This document shows, in pieces, positions 9,150-19,366 of a stretch of DNA of 64,000 nt (its first letter is position 1; every line of letters begins with the position of its first letter). Source of the stretch: Candidatus Geocrenenecus huangii (GTDB lineage Archaea; Thermoproteota; Nitrososphaeria_A; Caldarchaeales; Wolframiiraptoraceae); the NCBI GenBank assembly GCA_023268155.1, contig JALNKM010000002.1:204272-268271 (forward strand), written 5' to 3'. Below the pieces are notes generated by a model that made no database searches, was not told the origin of the DNA, and worked only from the letters and a program-made list of their open reading frames with translations. A program made the translations under genes and the position numbers.

Positions 9150-9264
9150 ATCTTCTTCTATCGTAAACCTTAAAATTGTTTTATTTAACCATTCTAAGAA
9201 AATATCTGGATTGGTTTTTCTTATTTCTTAGATATCCTAGAGTATTTCGGTTTTCTGATTCAGG

Positions 9265-10494
9265 TTAAAGAACCATGCTGATGATTCCCCGTACTAGTTC
9301 TTCTTCATTCGGCTCTATCTCGATCAGCGCTTTTGGTTTGAAGAGTTCAGAGTTCAGGTCTTTTAGTAGATGCCCCGTACATATGCATACAGTGGCCTCA
9401 TCGGGGTCGACTACTCCCTTCTCAACTGCTTTCCTAACTCCAGCGACCGATGCTGCAGATGCGGGCTCTACGCCTAGACCCTCAAGTCTAGCTATGGCTG
9501 TCTGCGCTTCAAGTATCTCTTTATCAGATACTACTATGGCATCTCCTCTAGATTCTTTTACTGCGCGTAGAGCTTTCTTCCAGTTTACTGGTCGGCCTAT
9601 CCTTATAGCTGAAGCGATTGTCTGAGGATTATCAACTGGTCGGAGAGTCTCCCATCCCTCTTCAACCATCTTAGCGAATGGTGATGCTCCCTCTGCTTGG
9701 ACGCCGATCATTCTAGGCGTATGTTCTACTAATCCTAGATTCTTCAATTCGGTTAACCCTTTCCATACAGCGGCTATATTTCCACAGTTACCTACAGGTA
9801 TGAATATATTGTATTCTCCACTTACTTCTTCAGCTACTTCGTATCCTAAAGTTTTCTGTCCTTCAATCCTCCATGCATTAACCGAGTTGAGAATATAGTA
9901 TCCAAGCTCTTCAGCTTTAGAGAATACTATTCTCAAAGCTTGGTCGAAGCTTCCCTTAACCTTTATGAGTACTGCTCCATGAGCGATTGCCTGGAAGACT
10001 TTTCCCAGAGCTGCCCCCTCAGGTATAACTGTTATACATGGTAGACTTGCTCTAGCCGCATAAGCAGCTAGTGATGCGGCAGTATTTCCGGTAGATGCGC
10101 ATATGACTCCCTTAACGCCGAGCTCTAACGCTTTAGTTACGGCCACGGTCATACCTCTATCCTTAAAGCTTCCAGTAGGATTAACCCCCTCAAATTTTAT
10201 GTAGAGCTTCTTTAATCCAGCCCATCTACTGAGTTTCTTACATTCGATTAGAGGTGTACCACCCTCATTGAGCGTTACTCTTCTAGAAGGATCCACTGGT
10301 ATGAGTTCATGATATCTCCACACTCCCCTGGGTCTCTCTCTGAAAACCTGCCAATCACGTACTTTCACTCGTTCTAGATCTAATACTATGTCGAGAAGAT
10401 CTCCGCACTTCTCACATACATATCCTTTATAATTCAAGGAGTACGTCGTATGACAGCTTATGCATTGAAGCCATGCTATATCATCTTGTTTCAA
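9265..10494 (-). CDS. thrC: Threonine synthase
   Basis: The 409-residue enzyme converts O-phosphohomoserine to threonine with PLP. It starts with a zinc ribbon (CISCHTTY at residue 11 and CEKCG at 27), typical of the archaeal/plant type. GVNPTGSFKDRG contains the PLP-binding Lys (~111), and STGNTAASLAAYAAR and PVGNCGNIAAVW form the phosphate-binding loops. It is monocistronic here, with tRNA-Glu downstream and a divergent SIMPL gene upstream. Confidence 0.93.
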   Translation of the reverse strand: MKQDDIAWLQCISCHTTYSLNYKGYVCEKCGDLLDIVLDLERVKVRDWQVFRERPRGVWRYHELIPVDPSRRVTLNEGGTPLIECKKLSRWAGLKKLYIKFEGVNPTGSFKDRGMTVAVTKALELGVKGVICASTGNTAASLAAYAARASLPCITVIPEGAALGKVFQAIAHGAVLIKVKGSFDQALRIVFSKAEELGYYILNSVNAWRIEGQKTLGYEVAEEVSGEYNIFIPVGNCGNIAAVWKGLTELKNLGLVEHTPRMIGVQAEGASPFAKMVEEGWETLRPVDNPQTIASAIRIGRPVNWKKALRAVKESRGDAIVVSDKEILEAQTAIARLEGLGVEPASAASVAGVRKAVEKGVVDPDEATVCICTGHLLKDLNSELFKPKALIEIEPNEEELVRGIISMVL

Positions 10495-10637
10495 GTTTCA
10501 TCCAAAGATAGAAGCTTCACTATATAAATAGTTTACTTAGAAGGAAATCTCCAGGATTTATCGAAGTCCTGTCTAGGAAATAGAACAATATATGGAATAC
10601 ACTGGAAATATTAACTTCTTGAACAAGTAATTATTTG

Positions 10638-11399
10638 ATGAAGTTGAGAACAGCTATATCGGGAGTTTCAATAGCGGCTCTAATCATAGCTCTAGCTCTA
10701 CTAAGTAATGCGTTGATAACCTCCGGAGTCCAGCCAAGCATAAAAGAACAAGAAAACAGTCAGCCATCACCATCTAAGCAGACTACTTTAACCATTGTAG
10801 GATATGGCTCAGTAAAGTATGTTCCCGACATTGTCAGCCTCGGTTTTACAATGATAGGTCAAGGCACATCTGCAGAAGAAGCATTAACGGAATGTAACGA
10901 AAAGACGGTATCGATAATCAATGTATTAAAATCTCTAGGGATAAGCGAGGAAGACATGAAGACAAACTACGTCAATGTCTACCCGGTCTATGATTGGGAA
11001 GCTAAACCCCCCAAGATAATTGGCTACGAAGCACAATACTCTCTAAGTGTAGTAGTTAGAGAGATTCTGACCGCTGGTAAAGTAATCGACAGCGTCGTAA
11101 AAGCTGGAGCTGATAGACTCGATGGAGTAATGTTCATCCTCTCTGCGGAGAAGGAAAAAGAATTAAAAATAGAAGCTATAAAACTTGCCGTTGAGGATGC
11201 AGCAGCTAAAGCCAACGTAGTCGCTAAAACACTTGGACTAAAAATACTGAGTATAGACTCAGTTGCCTTATCTTCTGTCGAGCTTCCGACCCCGGTGCCG
11301 ATATATAAGGAGGCTTTAGCTAGCGTGCCAATTCTTCCAAGCCAGGGAGAGATTACAGCCACAGTAACCATAGTCTACACTCTAGGGGCTGCAACCTAA
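10638..11399 (+). CDS. Exported SIMPL-domain protein
   Basis: The 253-residue protein has an N-terminal signal or anchor helix (SIAALIIALALLSNAL, residues ~11-30), a polar linker, then a SIMPL (DUF541) domain: TIVGYGSVKYVPDIVSLGFTM, QGTSAEEALTE, and a C-terminal ITATVTIVYTLG strand. SIMPL proteins are periplasmic or extracellular, and their role is mostly unknown. Start chosen at ATG 10638; the preceding TTG would add one residue. A T-run follows the stop at 11413. Confidence 0.8.
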   Translation: MKLRTAISGVSIAALIIALALLSNALITSGVQPSIKEQENSQPSPSKQTTLTIVGYGSVKYVPDIVSLGFTMIGQGTSAEEALTECNEKTVSIINVLKSLGISEEDMKTNYVNVYPVYDWEAKPPKIIGYEAQYSLSVVVREILTAGKVIDSVVKAGADRLDGVMFILSAEKEKELKIEAIKLAVEDAAAKANVVAKTLGLKILSIDSVALSSVELPTPVPIYKEALASVPILPSQGEITATVTIVYTLGAAT

Positions 11400-11410
11400 A
11401 CACAATCTTC

Positions 11411-11420
11411 CTTATTTTTT
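11411..11420 (+). terminator. T-run, possible terminator
   Basis: CTTATTTTTT lies about 12 nt after the SIMPL gene's stop. Archaeal polymerase terminates at such runs without a hairpin. Confidence 0.35.
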
Positions 11421-11478
11421 AGTTCGAAATCTTGAAAATAATGAATTTATACTCTCAAATATCTATCAACCACGTAGG

Positions 11479-12024
11479 ATGGTTGATACTAGCGAGTTGA
11501 AGAAAACCTATGATCTATCAGGCGGAGTAAACAAAGCCGCCGTAGTAGTATTATACATAATTGAGCGTGGCACTCCAGAGATACTTTTCGTCGTAAGGAA
11601 AATATCGGAGAATGATAGATGGTCCGGCCAGGTTGCATTTCCAGGAGGTAGGTGGGAGCCTGTAGATAGAGACTTAATCGATACCGCGAGAAGAGAACTA
11701 CTAGAAGAAACAAGTATAGACCTGGACAGCGATGTAGAGATTCTAGCAATTCTAAAAGAGGTCTCTCCGTCAAATATGCCCGAACTCAAAGTTATACCGT
11801 TTCTGGTTAGAGCATCTTCTAAGCCACCTATAAATCTCTCCGAGGAACTTTCAACATACTTCTGGGCCACTATAGGGGAATTAGAAAGAGTTCAGGCATC
11901 TATTATGCTTCCGGATGGTTCTTGGAAAAGTGTTCTAGGATTTAGAAAAGATGAGTGGATTATCTGGGGTATGACTGCTAGGATTCTTGAAGATGCTTTA
12001 CCAAGGATAATCGCTCTACAGTAA
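11479..12024 (+). CDS. Nudix hydrolase (CoA-pyrophosphatase-like)
   Basis: The 181-residue protein has a Nudix box in residues ~54-79: GQVAFPGGRWEP, then TARRELLEETSID, where the RExxEE residues bind metal. The usual Gly of the box (EEtG) is replaced by Thr. The AFPGG...E...D layout is that of the CoA diphosphatase subgroup (NudL/YeaB). Substrate choice cannot be settled from sequence. GTAGG precedes the ATG. It is convergent with the M6 protease gene. Confidence 0.8.
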   Translation: MVDTSELKKTYDLSGGVNKAAVVVLYIIERGTPEILFVVRKISENDRWSGQVAFPGGRWEPVDRDLIDTARRELLEETSIDLDSDVEILAILKEVSPSNMPELKVIPFLVRASSKPPINLSEELSTYFWATIGELERVQASIMLPDGSWKSVLGFRKDEWIIWGMTARILEDALPRIIALQ

Positions 12025-12140
12025 TTCTTCCAGATTATTCTAGAATGCACTTGAATAATTCGAGAGATTTCTAGAAGGGGAAATAATAAATCTCCGACTA
12101 TAGACGTAACTTATGGTGGATAAGGAGTGACCTTTATGGT

Positions 12141-14762
12141 TCACAACTCGGTTAAACTCATCATCTTAGTATCCATAGAGACACTTATGGTGTTAGCTCT
12201 AATCTTCGCAGGCTTCTTCATGTAGTAAACTATGGAGGCCAAGAGAATCATAGCCGTTATTATCAATATTATCTGTCCTAAAGCTATATGGAATACGGGT
12301 GTAAATGATATAACAGGCATCGTGATCTCTAGATCATTGGCGGGAGCAGCGACCCTTACACTAGTTAATCCGTAAGAAACGATCAACATGGATTTTACAT
12401 TCAGGGGAACATAGACGTCTTGTTCTCCGCCACAAACTCTAAAAACTTCTAGATCATCTACTACGACGGACATATCTAGGTCTTGGAGGCGTCTTCCCAG
12501 CAGATCGAATGCCTCGACTTTAATCTTCTTTAAAGTCGTAGGGATAACTATGGTAACGTCATCTATTACAATGTCTTCTCCAATAGATATATCTAGTCCT
12601 TTCCACGTAATCTCTCCGATAGTCCACGCCCCCTCCTTTATCCAAACTTGCTCACCAACCCATTCAATATACTCGCTATCCCTGTATAGTATGAGTTTAG
12701 ACGGCCGGATAGTTAGTGGTTCCCCATCAATGGTGGTGAAGCGTGGCTGAACCCTATATTCTTTTATCCAGTTGACCGATACACTGATAGGTGATGAGAC
12801 AACGATGGTGAAGTTTCGCTCTTCAGACTGTATGTCTCCTAACCATCCATTAAACTTGAGCCTCAAATTTTCTGAGAGATATCTATATAGCTCGGTATCG
12901 AGCCGTAATTCTTCTCCCTCTCCGATCCAGTATGACCTTTCATCGAGGTCTTTTAAGTAAGTTATCTCAACTAGGTAGCTTCTCCTCCATACTGCTTCTA
13001 TGAATAATGGTCTACTTACTCGTAATACGATTTTTTCATCACTACTATCTGTGCAACTCCACCGATAGAAGATGAGCTTGGTCTTATTGTCGAGGTCTAT
13101 CTCTCTAGGAGCCTCTATGGTGATGGATTCTCCCTCCTTTATCCATCTGTCTTCGATATGGTTAGGCGTCGTCGACATTGTTACTTTGTATTGTTTTGTC
13201 CAGACTGCTTTGATTATCTTGGGAGAACCTACAGTAAAGTATATCTTGGGCTGATTAGATTCTATATCTCCACTCCACCCAGAGAATACCAATCTAGTAT
13301 TATTCCCGAAATCAATGATGGTGTCTGTTACTAATTCTATGGTTGCTTTCTCTCCATCCTTATACCATCCTCCTCCATAAATTTCCCCATAATCCGTAGA
13401 AACCTCTACACGATAGAATATCGAATAGTTTAAAGCATACTCCACGTCTCTATCTAGAATTATAATTCTAGTAGATTCATTTAACCCGTCGCTCCAACCC
13501 TCGAAAACATATCTTACATTATCTTGAGTATATTCTTCCTGAACGTTTACCGTGTAGGTGCCTTCATCTAGTGCTATCATGACCAGTCCATTTTCGTCTC
13601 CGGCATATTCTGTACCATTGACCCATACTTTACCGAAGGGAAAAGTCGAAATCTTCAAAATATGTTTGGGCAATCTATAAACAATTGTTAAGACATATCC
13701 TTCAGCACTTCCTCCAATTACTCTAACTACAAGATGCAGATTGTTATCTTGAAATATGCTTCCTACATTGTATGTTGCTTGGTATAAGCTTCTATCAGGA
13801 GGCGGAATAGCTTTTACAATTCCTTGACCTGAATCTTTGTTTTCATCAACATACAGTATCAGGACCCCTCTACTTGGAAGGTATTGGTCGTATCCGGTTT
13901 TCTCTCTAGCTTCTATCAAGTAGTATCTTCTAGGGATGTCTGCGGGTATCTTTACGACCCTGAGCCCCTCACTTTCATGTAAAGGTTTGAGGATTACCTT
14001 TACTTTAGATCCTTCTTCAACTACGAGTACGTCGGTGTCGTTAATCCATCCAAGTTTCATTCTACTCCAGCTCGTCAAAGTTGCTGGAACACTTCCAGGA
14101 GATCCAAGCGGCCCATTCCATGAGCCTTCAGCCATTAAATCCCATGGCCCTAGAAAAGTATCATACTCTTCCCTTGATGATGTATCGTATAGGTCTGGTA
14201 AACCGAGAAGGTGTCCGAATTCATGAGCCCATATCCCCAGAGGATCTAGATAAGACACAATAGCCACATACTCTACAATTTCCCCCTCATCTACAGGTAT
14301 GCGTCCACAGAAAGCTGATAGAGAATAAACGTCTCCTTCTTCATGCGTGTAGGCTTGGTCTCTCCCCGAATGCATTACCATAATGTAATCGTATTTTTTG
14401 AAATCTATGAGAGCATCAGCAACTTTAACCGCATCTATTACCAACCTACACGGGTTTTCATCAACACCATCTGCATCCTCACCGTAGAAGCTGTATTTTC
14501 TATCGAGTCTAAGCCACTTAGAGACCGTGTAAAGTTTAACACTTATCTTACCATAACTTACTTCTCTCCAATACTCTCCCATCGATGTATTGATCTTGCT
14601 GACGTATGTTTCAGGTGGTCCGCCCCCAGGTTGATCGGGGAAATCGACTGGGATAACAATTACGTTAACTTCACTTGTTGAAGCATCAGTAGAGGAGATA
14701 AATATAACTGAAGATATGACCACAATCAAGAGTGCAGCAAGGTATACTTGCTTAAACTCCAC
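12141..14762 (-). CDS. Cell-surface M6-type metalloprotease with repeat domains
   Basis: This is an 873-residue exported protease. A signal peptide at residues ~5-27 is followed by an M6 (immune-inhibitor-A-like) catalytic domain with the zinc motif HEFGHLLGLPD (180-190). Residues ~360-680 contain four repeats of about 75 residues, each with a core such as YVFEGWSDG, LVFSGWSGD, LIFYRWSC or LKFNGWLGD, resembling the Listeria-Bacteroides/InlB-B type of surface repeat. A membrane helix at ~830-850 with a basic end (YYMKKPAKIRAN) anchors it, leaving a short cytoplasmic tail. It probably digests extracellular protein, which suits a peptide-using lifestyle. Confidence 0.85.
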   Translation of the reverse strand: MEFKQVYLAALLIVVISSVIFISSTDASTSEVNVIVIPVDFPDQPGGGPPETYVSKINTSMGEYWREVSYGKISVKLYTVSKWLRLDRKYSFYGEDADGVDENPCRLVIDAVKVADALIDFKKYDYIMVMHSGRDQAYTHEEGDVYSLSAFCGRIPVDEGEIVEYVAIVSYLDPLGIWAHEFGHLLGLPDLYDTSSREEYDTFLGPWDLMAEGSWNGPLGSPGSVPATLTSWSRMKLGWINDTDVLVVEEGSKVKVILKPLHESEGLRVVKIPADIPRRYYLIEAREKTGYDQYLPSRGVLILYVDENKDSGQGIVKAIPPPDRSLYQATYNVGSIFQDNNLHLVVRVIGGSAEGYVLTIVYRLPKHILKISTFPFGKVWVNGTEYAGDENGLVMIALDEGTYTVNVQEEYTQDNVRYVFEGWSDGLNESTRIIILDRDVEYALNYSIFYRVEVSTDYGEIYGGGWYKDGEKATIELVTDTIIDFGNNTRLVFSGWSGDIESNQPKIYFTVGSPKIIKAVWTKQYKVTMSTTPNHIEDRWIKEGESITIEAPREIDLDNKTKLIFYRWSCTDSSDEKIVLRVSRPLFIEAVWRRSYLVEITYLKDLDERSYWIGEGEELRLDTELYRYLSENLRLKFNGWLGDIQSEERNFTIVVSSPISVSVNWIKEYRVQPRFTTIDGEPLTIRPSKLILYRDSEYIEWVGEQVWIKEGAWTIGEITWKGLDISIGEDIVIDDVTIVIPTTLKKIKVEAFDLLGRRLQDLDMSVVVDDLEVFRVCGGEQDVYVPLNVKSMLIVSYGLTSVRVAAPANDLEITMPVISFTPVFHIALGQIILIITAMILLASIVYYMKKPAKIRANTISVSMDTKMMSLTEL

Positions 14763-15155
14763 GAAGAATTAATAGTGACCCGTAAAGTTAAAAGTCTTTC
14801 CATTCAACTTAAACCGTTAGAGGTGATACTTGAATCTTTTCAAAAATCTGATTATTCTCTAAAAAAAGTCAAAACTGGATTCGGTCAAGATTAAGATAGT
14901 CTCTCTCCTTAGGGTTTTAGTGCTCTTGACTCGATAGAATATGCCTGAAAGAATAAGAGACTTCCCCATCTAAGGTTTTCATCAAATTTTTTATGAATAC
15001 TCGTAGGAGAAATGTTAGAGGCGTCTGTAAGCTGTATAGATGAATCAGACAAAGACCTAGTGATTGACTTCTCATGTTAGATTTGGAGACCCCCAATATT
15101 TTTATATTTGAGGTTGTCATGTTTGTCTAGGTGTTCACATAATTTGGATAAAGTA
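14763..15155. other. Intergenic region with glyA promoter
   Basis: About 390 bp. I see no convincing gene; a 67-codon frame on the minus strand (14917-15120) has no recognisable features. A TATA-like TTTTTATAT at 15099-15107 would start transcription near 15130, which favours the glyA start at 15156 over the upstream TTG at 15108. Confidence 0.45.
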
Positions 15156-16469
15156 ATGTATGGTAGAGAGTCCTTCGAGAAAGTTCTCAGGCTTCTCGAA
15201 GAACATCATAGATGGTTTAGAGAATCTCTGCCACTTATCGCTAGCGAGAATATTCCTAGCCCAGCTGTTAGAGAAGCTCTTGTAAGTGATTTCGGGAATA
15301 GGTATGCTGAAGGATGGCCGGGAGAACGTCTATACGCAGGATGCAGATACATAGACCAAGTGGAACTCCTAGCTATGGAGCTGGGCAAACGAGTATATGA
15401 TGCAGAATTTGTAGATGTTCGACCTATATCTGGTGTAATGGCGAATCTAGCGGCTTACACGGTCTTCGCTCAGCCTGGGGACATCATGATGGCTTTAGCG
15501 GTGCCTCATGGTGGACATATAAGCCATGGTAAACTTAAATGGGGTGGGACAGCAGGAGTAGTAAGGCACCTAGAAGTTGAAAGATACGAATTCGATGAAG
15601 AAAACTTCGAAATAGATATTGATGGAACTAGGAAGAAGTTACGAAAGCTTGAAGAAGAAGGCAAGAAAGTTAAACTATTTATGCTTGGAGCAAGCGTCTT
15701 CTTATTTCCTCACCCAGTTAAAGAGATCGCAGAGATAGCTGCAGGATACAACGCTAAAGTAGTATACGACGCTGCGCATGTTGCTGGATTAATCGCTGGC
15801 AGGGTTTTCCAAGACCCATTAAGAGAAGGTGCGGATGCTGTAACTCTTAGTACTCATAAGACTTTGGCGGGGCCACAGCATGGCATGGTATTATCGTGGA
15901 ATAGGTACTCTGAAGATTTTAAACGTGTAATCTTTCCAGGCCTCCACTCCAACCATCACCTTCATGCGGTCGCAGGTGTTGCGATAGCATTAGCTGAAGC
16001 GCTCGCATTCTATGAAGAATACGCCAGGCAGATCGTTAAGAACGCTAAGGCTCTTGCAAGAGCATTACATGAAAGAGGCATAGAAGTATTATATGATCAC
16101 AAGGGTTATACCGAGTCACATACTTTGATCGCTGATGTAAGCAGATATATGGATGGGATGAAAGCTGAGAAGAAGCTTGAAGAAGCAAACATTATCTTGA
16201 ATAGGAATCTTATACCTAAAGATTATAGATTGAAGACAGATTATAAGACTCCGAGTGGGATAAGAATGGGTACACAGGAAGTTACGCGGCTAGGGATGAA
16301 GGAAGGGGAAATGGAGGAGATAGCCGACTTGATAAAACAAGTAATCGTTGATAGTAGAGAACCGAGAGAGATAGCTCTGAAAGTTAGAGAATTTAGAAAA
16401 GAATTCCAACATGTGCACTACGCATTTAGTTCCCAGACAGAAGCATACGAATACATTAAGATTCGATGA
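15156..16469 (+). CDS. glyA: Serine hydroxymethyltransferase
   Basis: The 437-residue PLP enzyme interconverts serine and glycine and supplies one-carbon units (to a methanopterin or folate carrier). Visible marks are PLIASENIPSPAV, NRYAEGWPG, SGVMANLAAY, VVYDAAHVAGLI with the PLP Asp and His, and STHKTLAGPQHG with the PLP Lys. Archaeal SHMTs are of this length. The ATG at 15156 is preferred because the TATA box lies just upstream of the alternative TTG at 15108. Confidence 0.95.
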   Translation: MYGRESFEKVLRLLEEHHRWFRESLPLIASENIPSPAVREALVSDFGNRYAEGWPGERLYAGCRYIDQVELLAMELGKRVYDAEFVDVRPISGVMANLAAYTVFAQPGDIMMALAVPHGGHISHGKLKWGGTAGVVRHLEVERYEFDEENFEIDIDGTRKKLRKLEEEGKKVKLFMLGASVFLFPHPVKEIAEIAAGYNAKVVYDAAHVAGLIAGRVFQDPLREGADAVTLSTHKTLAGPQHGMVLSWNRYSEDFKRVIFPGLHSNHHLHAVAGVAIALAEALAFYEEYARQIVKNAKALARALHERGIEVLYDHKGYTESHTLIADVSRYMDGMKAEKKLEEANIILNRNLIPKDYRLKTDYKTPSGIRMGTQEVTRLGMKEGEMEEIADLIKQVIVDSREPREIALKVREFRKEFQHVHYAFSSQTEAYEYIKIR

Positions 16470-16473
16470 CTTC

Positions 16474-16725
16474 CTATGAAATATTGACCTCTCTACACTC
16501 TCTACACTCTTCTAAGTGTTTCAATGCATGTAGAAATGCTAGAGGACTGTATATGGAGCTTTTTGACTCACCATTCTCTTCAATCTTATACATCCATCCT
16601 CCAGTATCGCTATCTACGTCTTTCTCAACAGCTATATCATAACATAGAATGTACAGGATCTTTCTCATGTTCTCCATATTAGATATACATAATGCATAAA
16701 ATAAACATGTATAATGCGTTAACAT
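16474..16725 (-). CDS. Small hypothetical protein with CxxC motif
   Basis: This is an 83-codon frame convergent with glyA (4 bp gap). The first ~35 residues are hydrophobic and Cys-rich, and the C-terminus reads HALKHLEECRECREVNIS, which could be a metal site. I do not recognise it. The predicted start lies in an AT-rich stretch without a clear ribosome-binding site; a later ATG at MENMRKILYILCY (16674) may be used. Codon use is ordinary. Confidence 0.35.
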   Translation of the reverse strand: MLTHYTCLFYALCISNMENMRKILYILCYDIAVEKDVDSDTGGWMYKIEENGESKSSIYSPLAFLHALKHLEECRECREVNIS

Positions 16726-17154
16726 TAGATAACCTTATTAAGAAGTCTTTCATCGACATAAAAGGATTTGAAGAAATGGCCACATCAAGATATGAATGCT
16801 GAAAGGGCCAACAATACCATAATCTAGGCTTATATCTTCTTCGGCTGAAGCTTTACCATGATATTCTAGGTGACATCTTTAACTTATGATTTTCTATTGA
16901 TGGTTAAGTTTATAGAAGATTCTACATTCTTTGGAAACACACCTCAAAGAGATTTAGTAATTCTTGGAAGCCTCTTGGTATAGAAGATGCTGAGCTAGAC
17001 CTCAGAAGAAACCACTACTGCGTATGATCTAATACCTAGTTCTCTCCTACTTAGAAATAAGCAACCAATCTTTGGAATATGTTTTAAAACAATTCTCAAA
17101 TGATTCTATTCTACATTCTAGTCTTTTATGTAAGTAATGCTTTTATGTAGTTTA
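16726..17154. other. Intergenic region, no gene seen
   Basis: About 430 bp of AT-rich DNA without a convincing ORF, tRNA or C/D sRNA. A TATA-like CTTTTATG at 17122-17129 probably drives the following GTPase gene. Confidence 0.45.
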
Positions 17155-18399
17155 GTGGATAATTATGTGGAGCTGGTCGACTTGGCGGCGGTCAAGGTTG
17201 GTTTAATAGGCAAGACAAATACTGGGAAAACAACGTTCTTCAATGCTGCAACTCTTGGGTCGGCTGAAGTATCGACGTATCCATTCACAACCAAGCAGCC
17301 AAACTATGGGACTGCATATACCGTATCTTTATGTGTATGTCGTGAATTTGGAGTAAAAGATAATCCGAGGAATTCGAAATGTGTAGAGGGTTGGAGATAT
17401 ATCCCTATAGAGTTGATAGACCTTCCTGGGCTTATTAAGGGTGCATGGGCTGGTAAAGGTTTAGGAAACCAATTCCTCTCTGTTGCCTCGCAATCAGATG
17501 TACTACTACACTTAGTCGATGCTAGTGGAAGTATTGATGAGGAAGGGAGATTGACTGAGCCTGGAACAGGCGACCCACTTGCAGACTATTACGATATTGA
17601 AGAAGAACTTGTAATGTGGTTGATGAAGTTAATCGAGAAGAATGATGATAAGATAATTAAAGGTGTAAAATCTGGTAAGAGTCTAGCAGAATCTATGGCT
17701 GAGATATTGAAGGGTGTTAAAATAAGTGAAGAACACATAGTCCAAGCTTTAAACCTTAGCAATCTAAAGGATAAAGATTTCGAGAACTGGACACCTCTCG
17801 ACGACAAGAAGTTCTCACAGATACTTAGAGAAGTCGCTAAACCGACGATAGTGGTAGCGAATAAGATGGATGTAGATACTGCGCCTGAGAACTTCAAGAA
17901 GCTCAGAGACAATCTTCCCGACAAGATAGTTGTACCCTGTAGCGCTGAAGCAGAACTGACACTTAGAAGGGCAGAGCAGAAAGGATTGATAAAGTATATT
18001 CCTGGGCAAGAGGCGTTCGAGATTATAAAAATGGATGGATTGACGGAGAGACAGAAATGGGCTTTGAACTTTATCGCTAAAAAGATACTCGGAGAATATA
18101 TGAGGACAGGTGTACAATTTGCATTGAACGTCTCTGTTTTCAAACTTTTAAAGATGAATACAGTCTACCCGGTATATGACCCGCAGAAACTTTCAGACAA
18201 ATATGGGAACATCCTGCCAGATGTACTCTTAATGCCAGACAACTCAACAGTTGAAGACCTAGCTAAAGAGATACATACGGAGTTGACTAGAGGTTTACTA
18301 TACGCGATAGATGCTAGAACAGGTTTAAGGCTTCCAGTAAACTATAAGCTAAAAGATAGAGACGTCCTCTCAATATTCTCAACAACGAGGAGAGGATAA
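17155..18399 (+). CDS. OBG/YchF-type GTPase with TGS domain
   Basis: This 414-residue translation-linked P-loop NTPase shows the G1 motif GKTNTGKTTFFNA, G3 with the long DLPGLIKGAWAGKGLGNQF loop, G4 NKMD (~230), and a C-terminal TGS domain ending in VNYKLKDRDVLSIFSTT. Cysteine pairs in the inserted loop (CVCREFG, SKCVEGW) are seen in the archaeal form. It probably associates with ribosomes. The GTG at 17155 is chosen because the TATA box at 17122 would put the mRNA start near 17150; an ATG at 17137 and later GTG/TTG codons are alternatives. Confidence 0.85.
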   Translation: MDNYVELVDLAAVKVGLIGKTNTGKTTFFNAATLGSAEVSTYPFTTKQPNYGTAYTVSLCVCREFGVKDNPRNSKCVEGWRYIPIELIDLPGLIKGAWAGKGLGNQFLSVASQSDVLLHLVDASGSIDEEGRLTEPGTGDPLADYYDIEEELVMWLMKLIEKNDDKIIKGVKSGKSLAESMAEILKGVKISEEHIVQALNLSNLKDKDFENWTPLDDKKFSQILREVAKPTIVVANKMDVDTAPENFKKLRDNLPDKIVVPCSAEAELTLRRAEQKGLIKYIPGQEAFEIIKMDGLTERQKWALNFIAKKILGEYMRTGVQFALNVSVFKLLKMNTVYPVYDPQKLSDKYGNILPDVLLMPDNSTVEDLAKEIHTELTRGLLYAIDARTGLRLPVNYKLKDRDVLSIFSTTRRG

Positions 18400-18625
18400 A
18401 ATCCAGGCTCTACATTACCCTCGAGTATTATCTAAATCTACATCCTACACTCTAATTCACCTATCAAGCCGTTAGAACATTCATTAGCCACTACCTTATA
18501 TCTCGTTTAATCAACTCTCCCTCAATGCTAATAATTCCATCAATCATGGATAAACCTTGACATCATTATAGAAGGTCCTAGAAGTAATGGTATAGTTAAA
18601 TTATTGGAAAATTTATTTTTTAGCG

Positions 18626-19066
18626 ATGTCCGAGGTCTTCAGGAAGGCTTACGAGTATGTAAAGAACGAGCTATTATCTAATCCATCGAGGAAGCCTTTA
18701 CTCATGTTAGAGTTTCCAGAATTCCGTGAAGGAGACTACGTCATAAACTTATACGTAGATTCTAACCCACCCCTCCTCGGCAGAAGATTTGAAGAGAAAC
18801 CTCTCCAACTCTCACCTGAAAATGTCAGACATATTATTAGGATTGGCTCACTGCATGGCTGCACTGTACATCGGGTTGGAGAAGAATTCTATTATCTAAG
18901 AAATGGAGAAATAATAGCAGTAATCGGCACAGACCATTACGCAGCATCCGAGCCAAGGCTCTTTGAAGAAATAAGTAGAGAAATATACGGAATCGGCTCG
19001 AGAATGATAGAGGTAGATAAACCTGTAGGATGGCTTAAAGCACTCAGGATACTCTTCTCACATTAA
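18626..19066 (+). CDS. Conserved-looking hypothetical protein
   Basis: The 146-residue, mixed alpha/beta protein has no membrane segment or known motif. Marks are ELLSNPSRKPLLMLEFPEFREGDYVINLYV near the start, HGCTVHRVGEEFYYLRNGEIIAVIGTDHY in the middle, and RMIEVDKPVGWLKAL near the end. Codon use matches the neighbours. It starts with ATG 8 nt after a T-rich promoter-like stretch (TTATTTTTTAG). I do not recognise the family. Confidence 0.6.
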   Translation: MSEVFRKAYEYVKNELLSNPSRKPLLMLEFPEFREGDYVINLYVDSNPPLLGRRFEEKPLQLSPENVRHIIRIGSLHGCTVHRVGEEFYYLRNGEIIAVIGTDHYAASEPRLFEEISREIYGIGSRMIEVDKPVGWLKALRILFSH

Positions 19067-19230
19067 CCACCTTCATTGAAACTCAGAGAATAAAGGATTG
19101 GAGAATCCAGCAGGCATCAAGCAACTTTGGCTCAGGACCAAGACTATGCCCATCAAGGACAAAACTCGATACACTGTCACTACTAAAACATGGCTTTCAA
19201 TCCGAAGAAGTATAAAGATAATGTAGGATA

Positions 19231-19348
19231 GGGGCAGCACGCCGCTTTCGCGAGGGCTCTCGCACCTCACTAATAGCGGCGCGGGAGTGGGCTTAACTTC
19301 CGCGTTCGGATGAGAGCGGGTGTTTCCCCACTCCCTATGACCGCCCCC
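19231..19348 (-). rRNA. rrf: 5S ribosomal RNA
   Basis: The minus strand reads GGGGGCGGUCAUAGGG..., with the universal core CCGAACGCGGAAGUUAAGCC and the 3' end GCGUGCUGCCCC closing helix I against GGGGGC. Length is about 118 nt. It is not linked to 16S/23S within this window and has its own promoter, as in many Crenarchaeota-type genomes. Confidence 0.95.
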
Positions 19349-19366
19349 AATTATTGAATTTACATG

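Noticed and set aside
14917..15120. 67-codon minus-strand ORF upstream of glyA
   Set aside because: It covers the glyA promoter, lacks a ribosome-binding site and has no recognisable domain.
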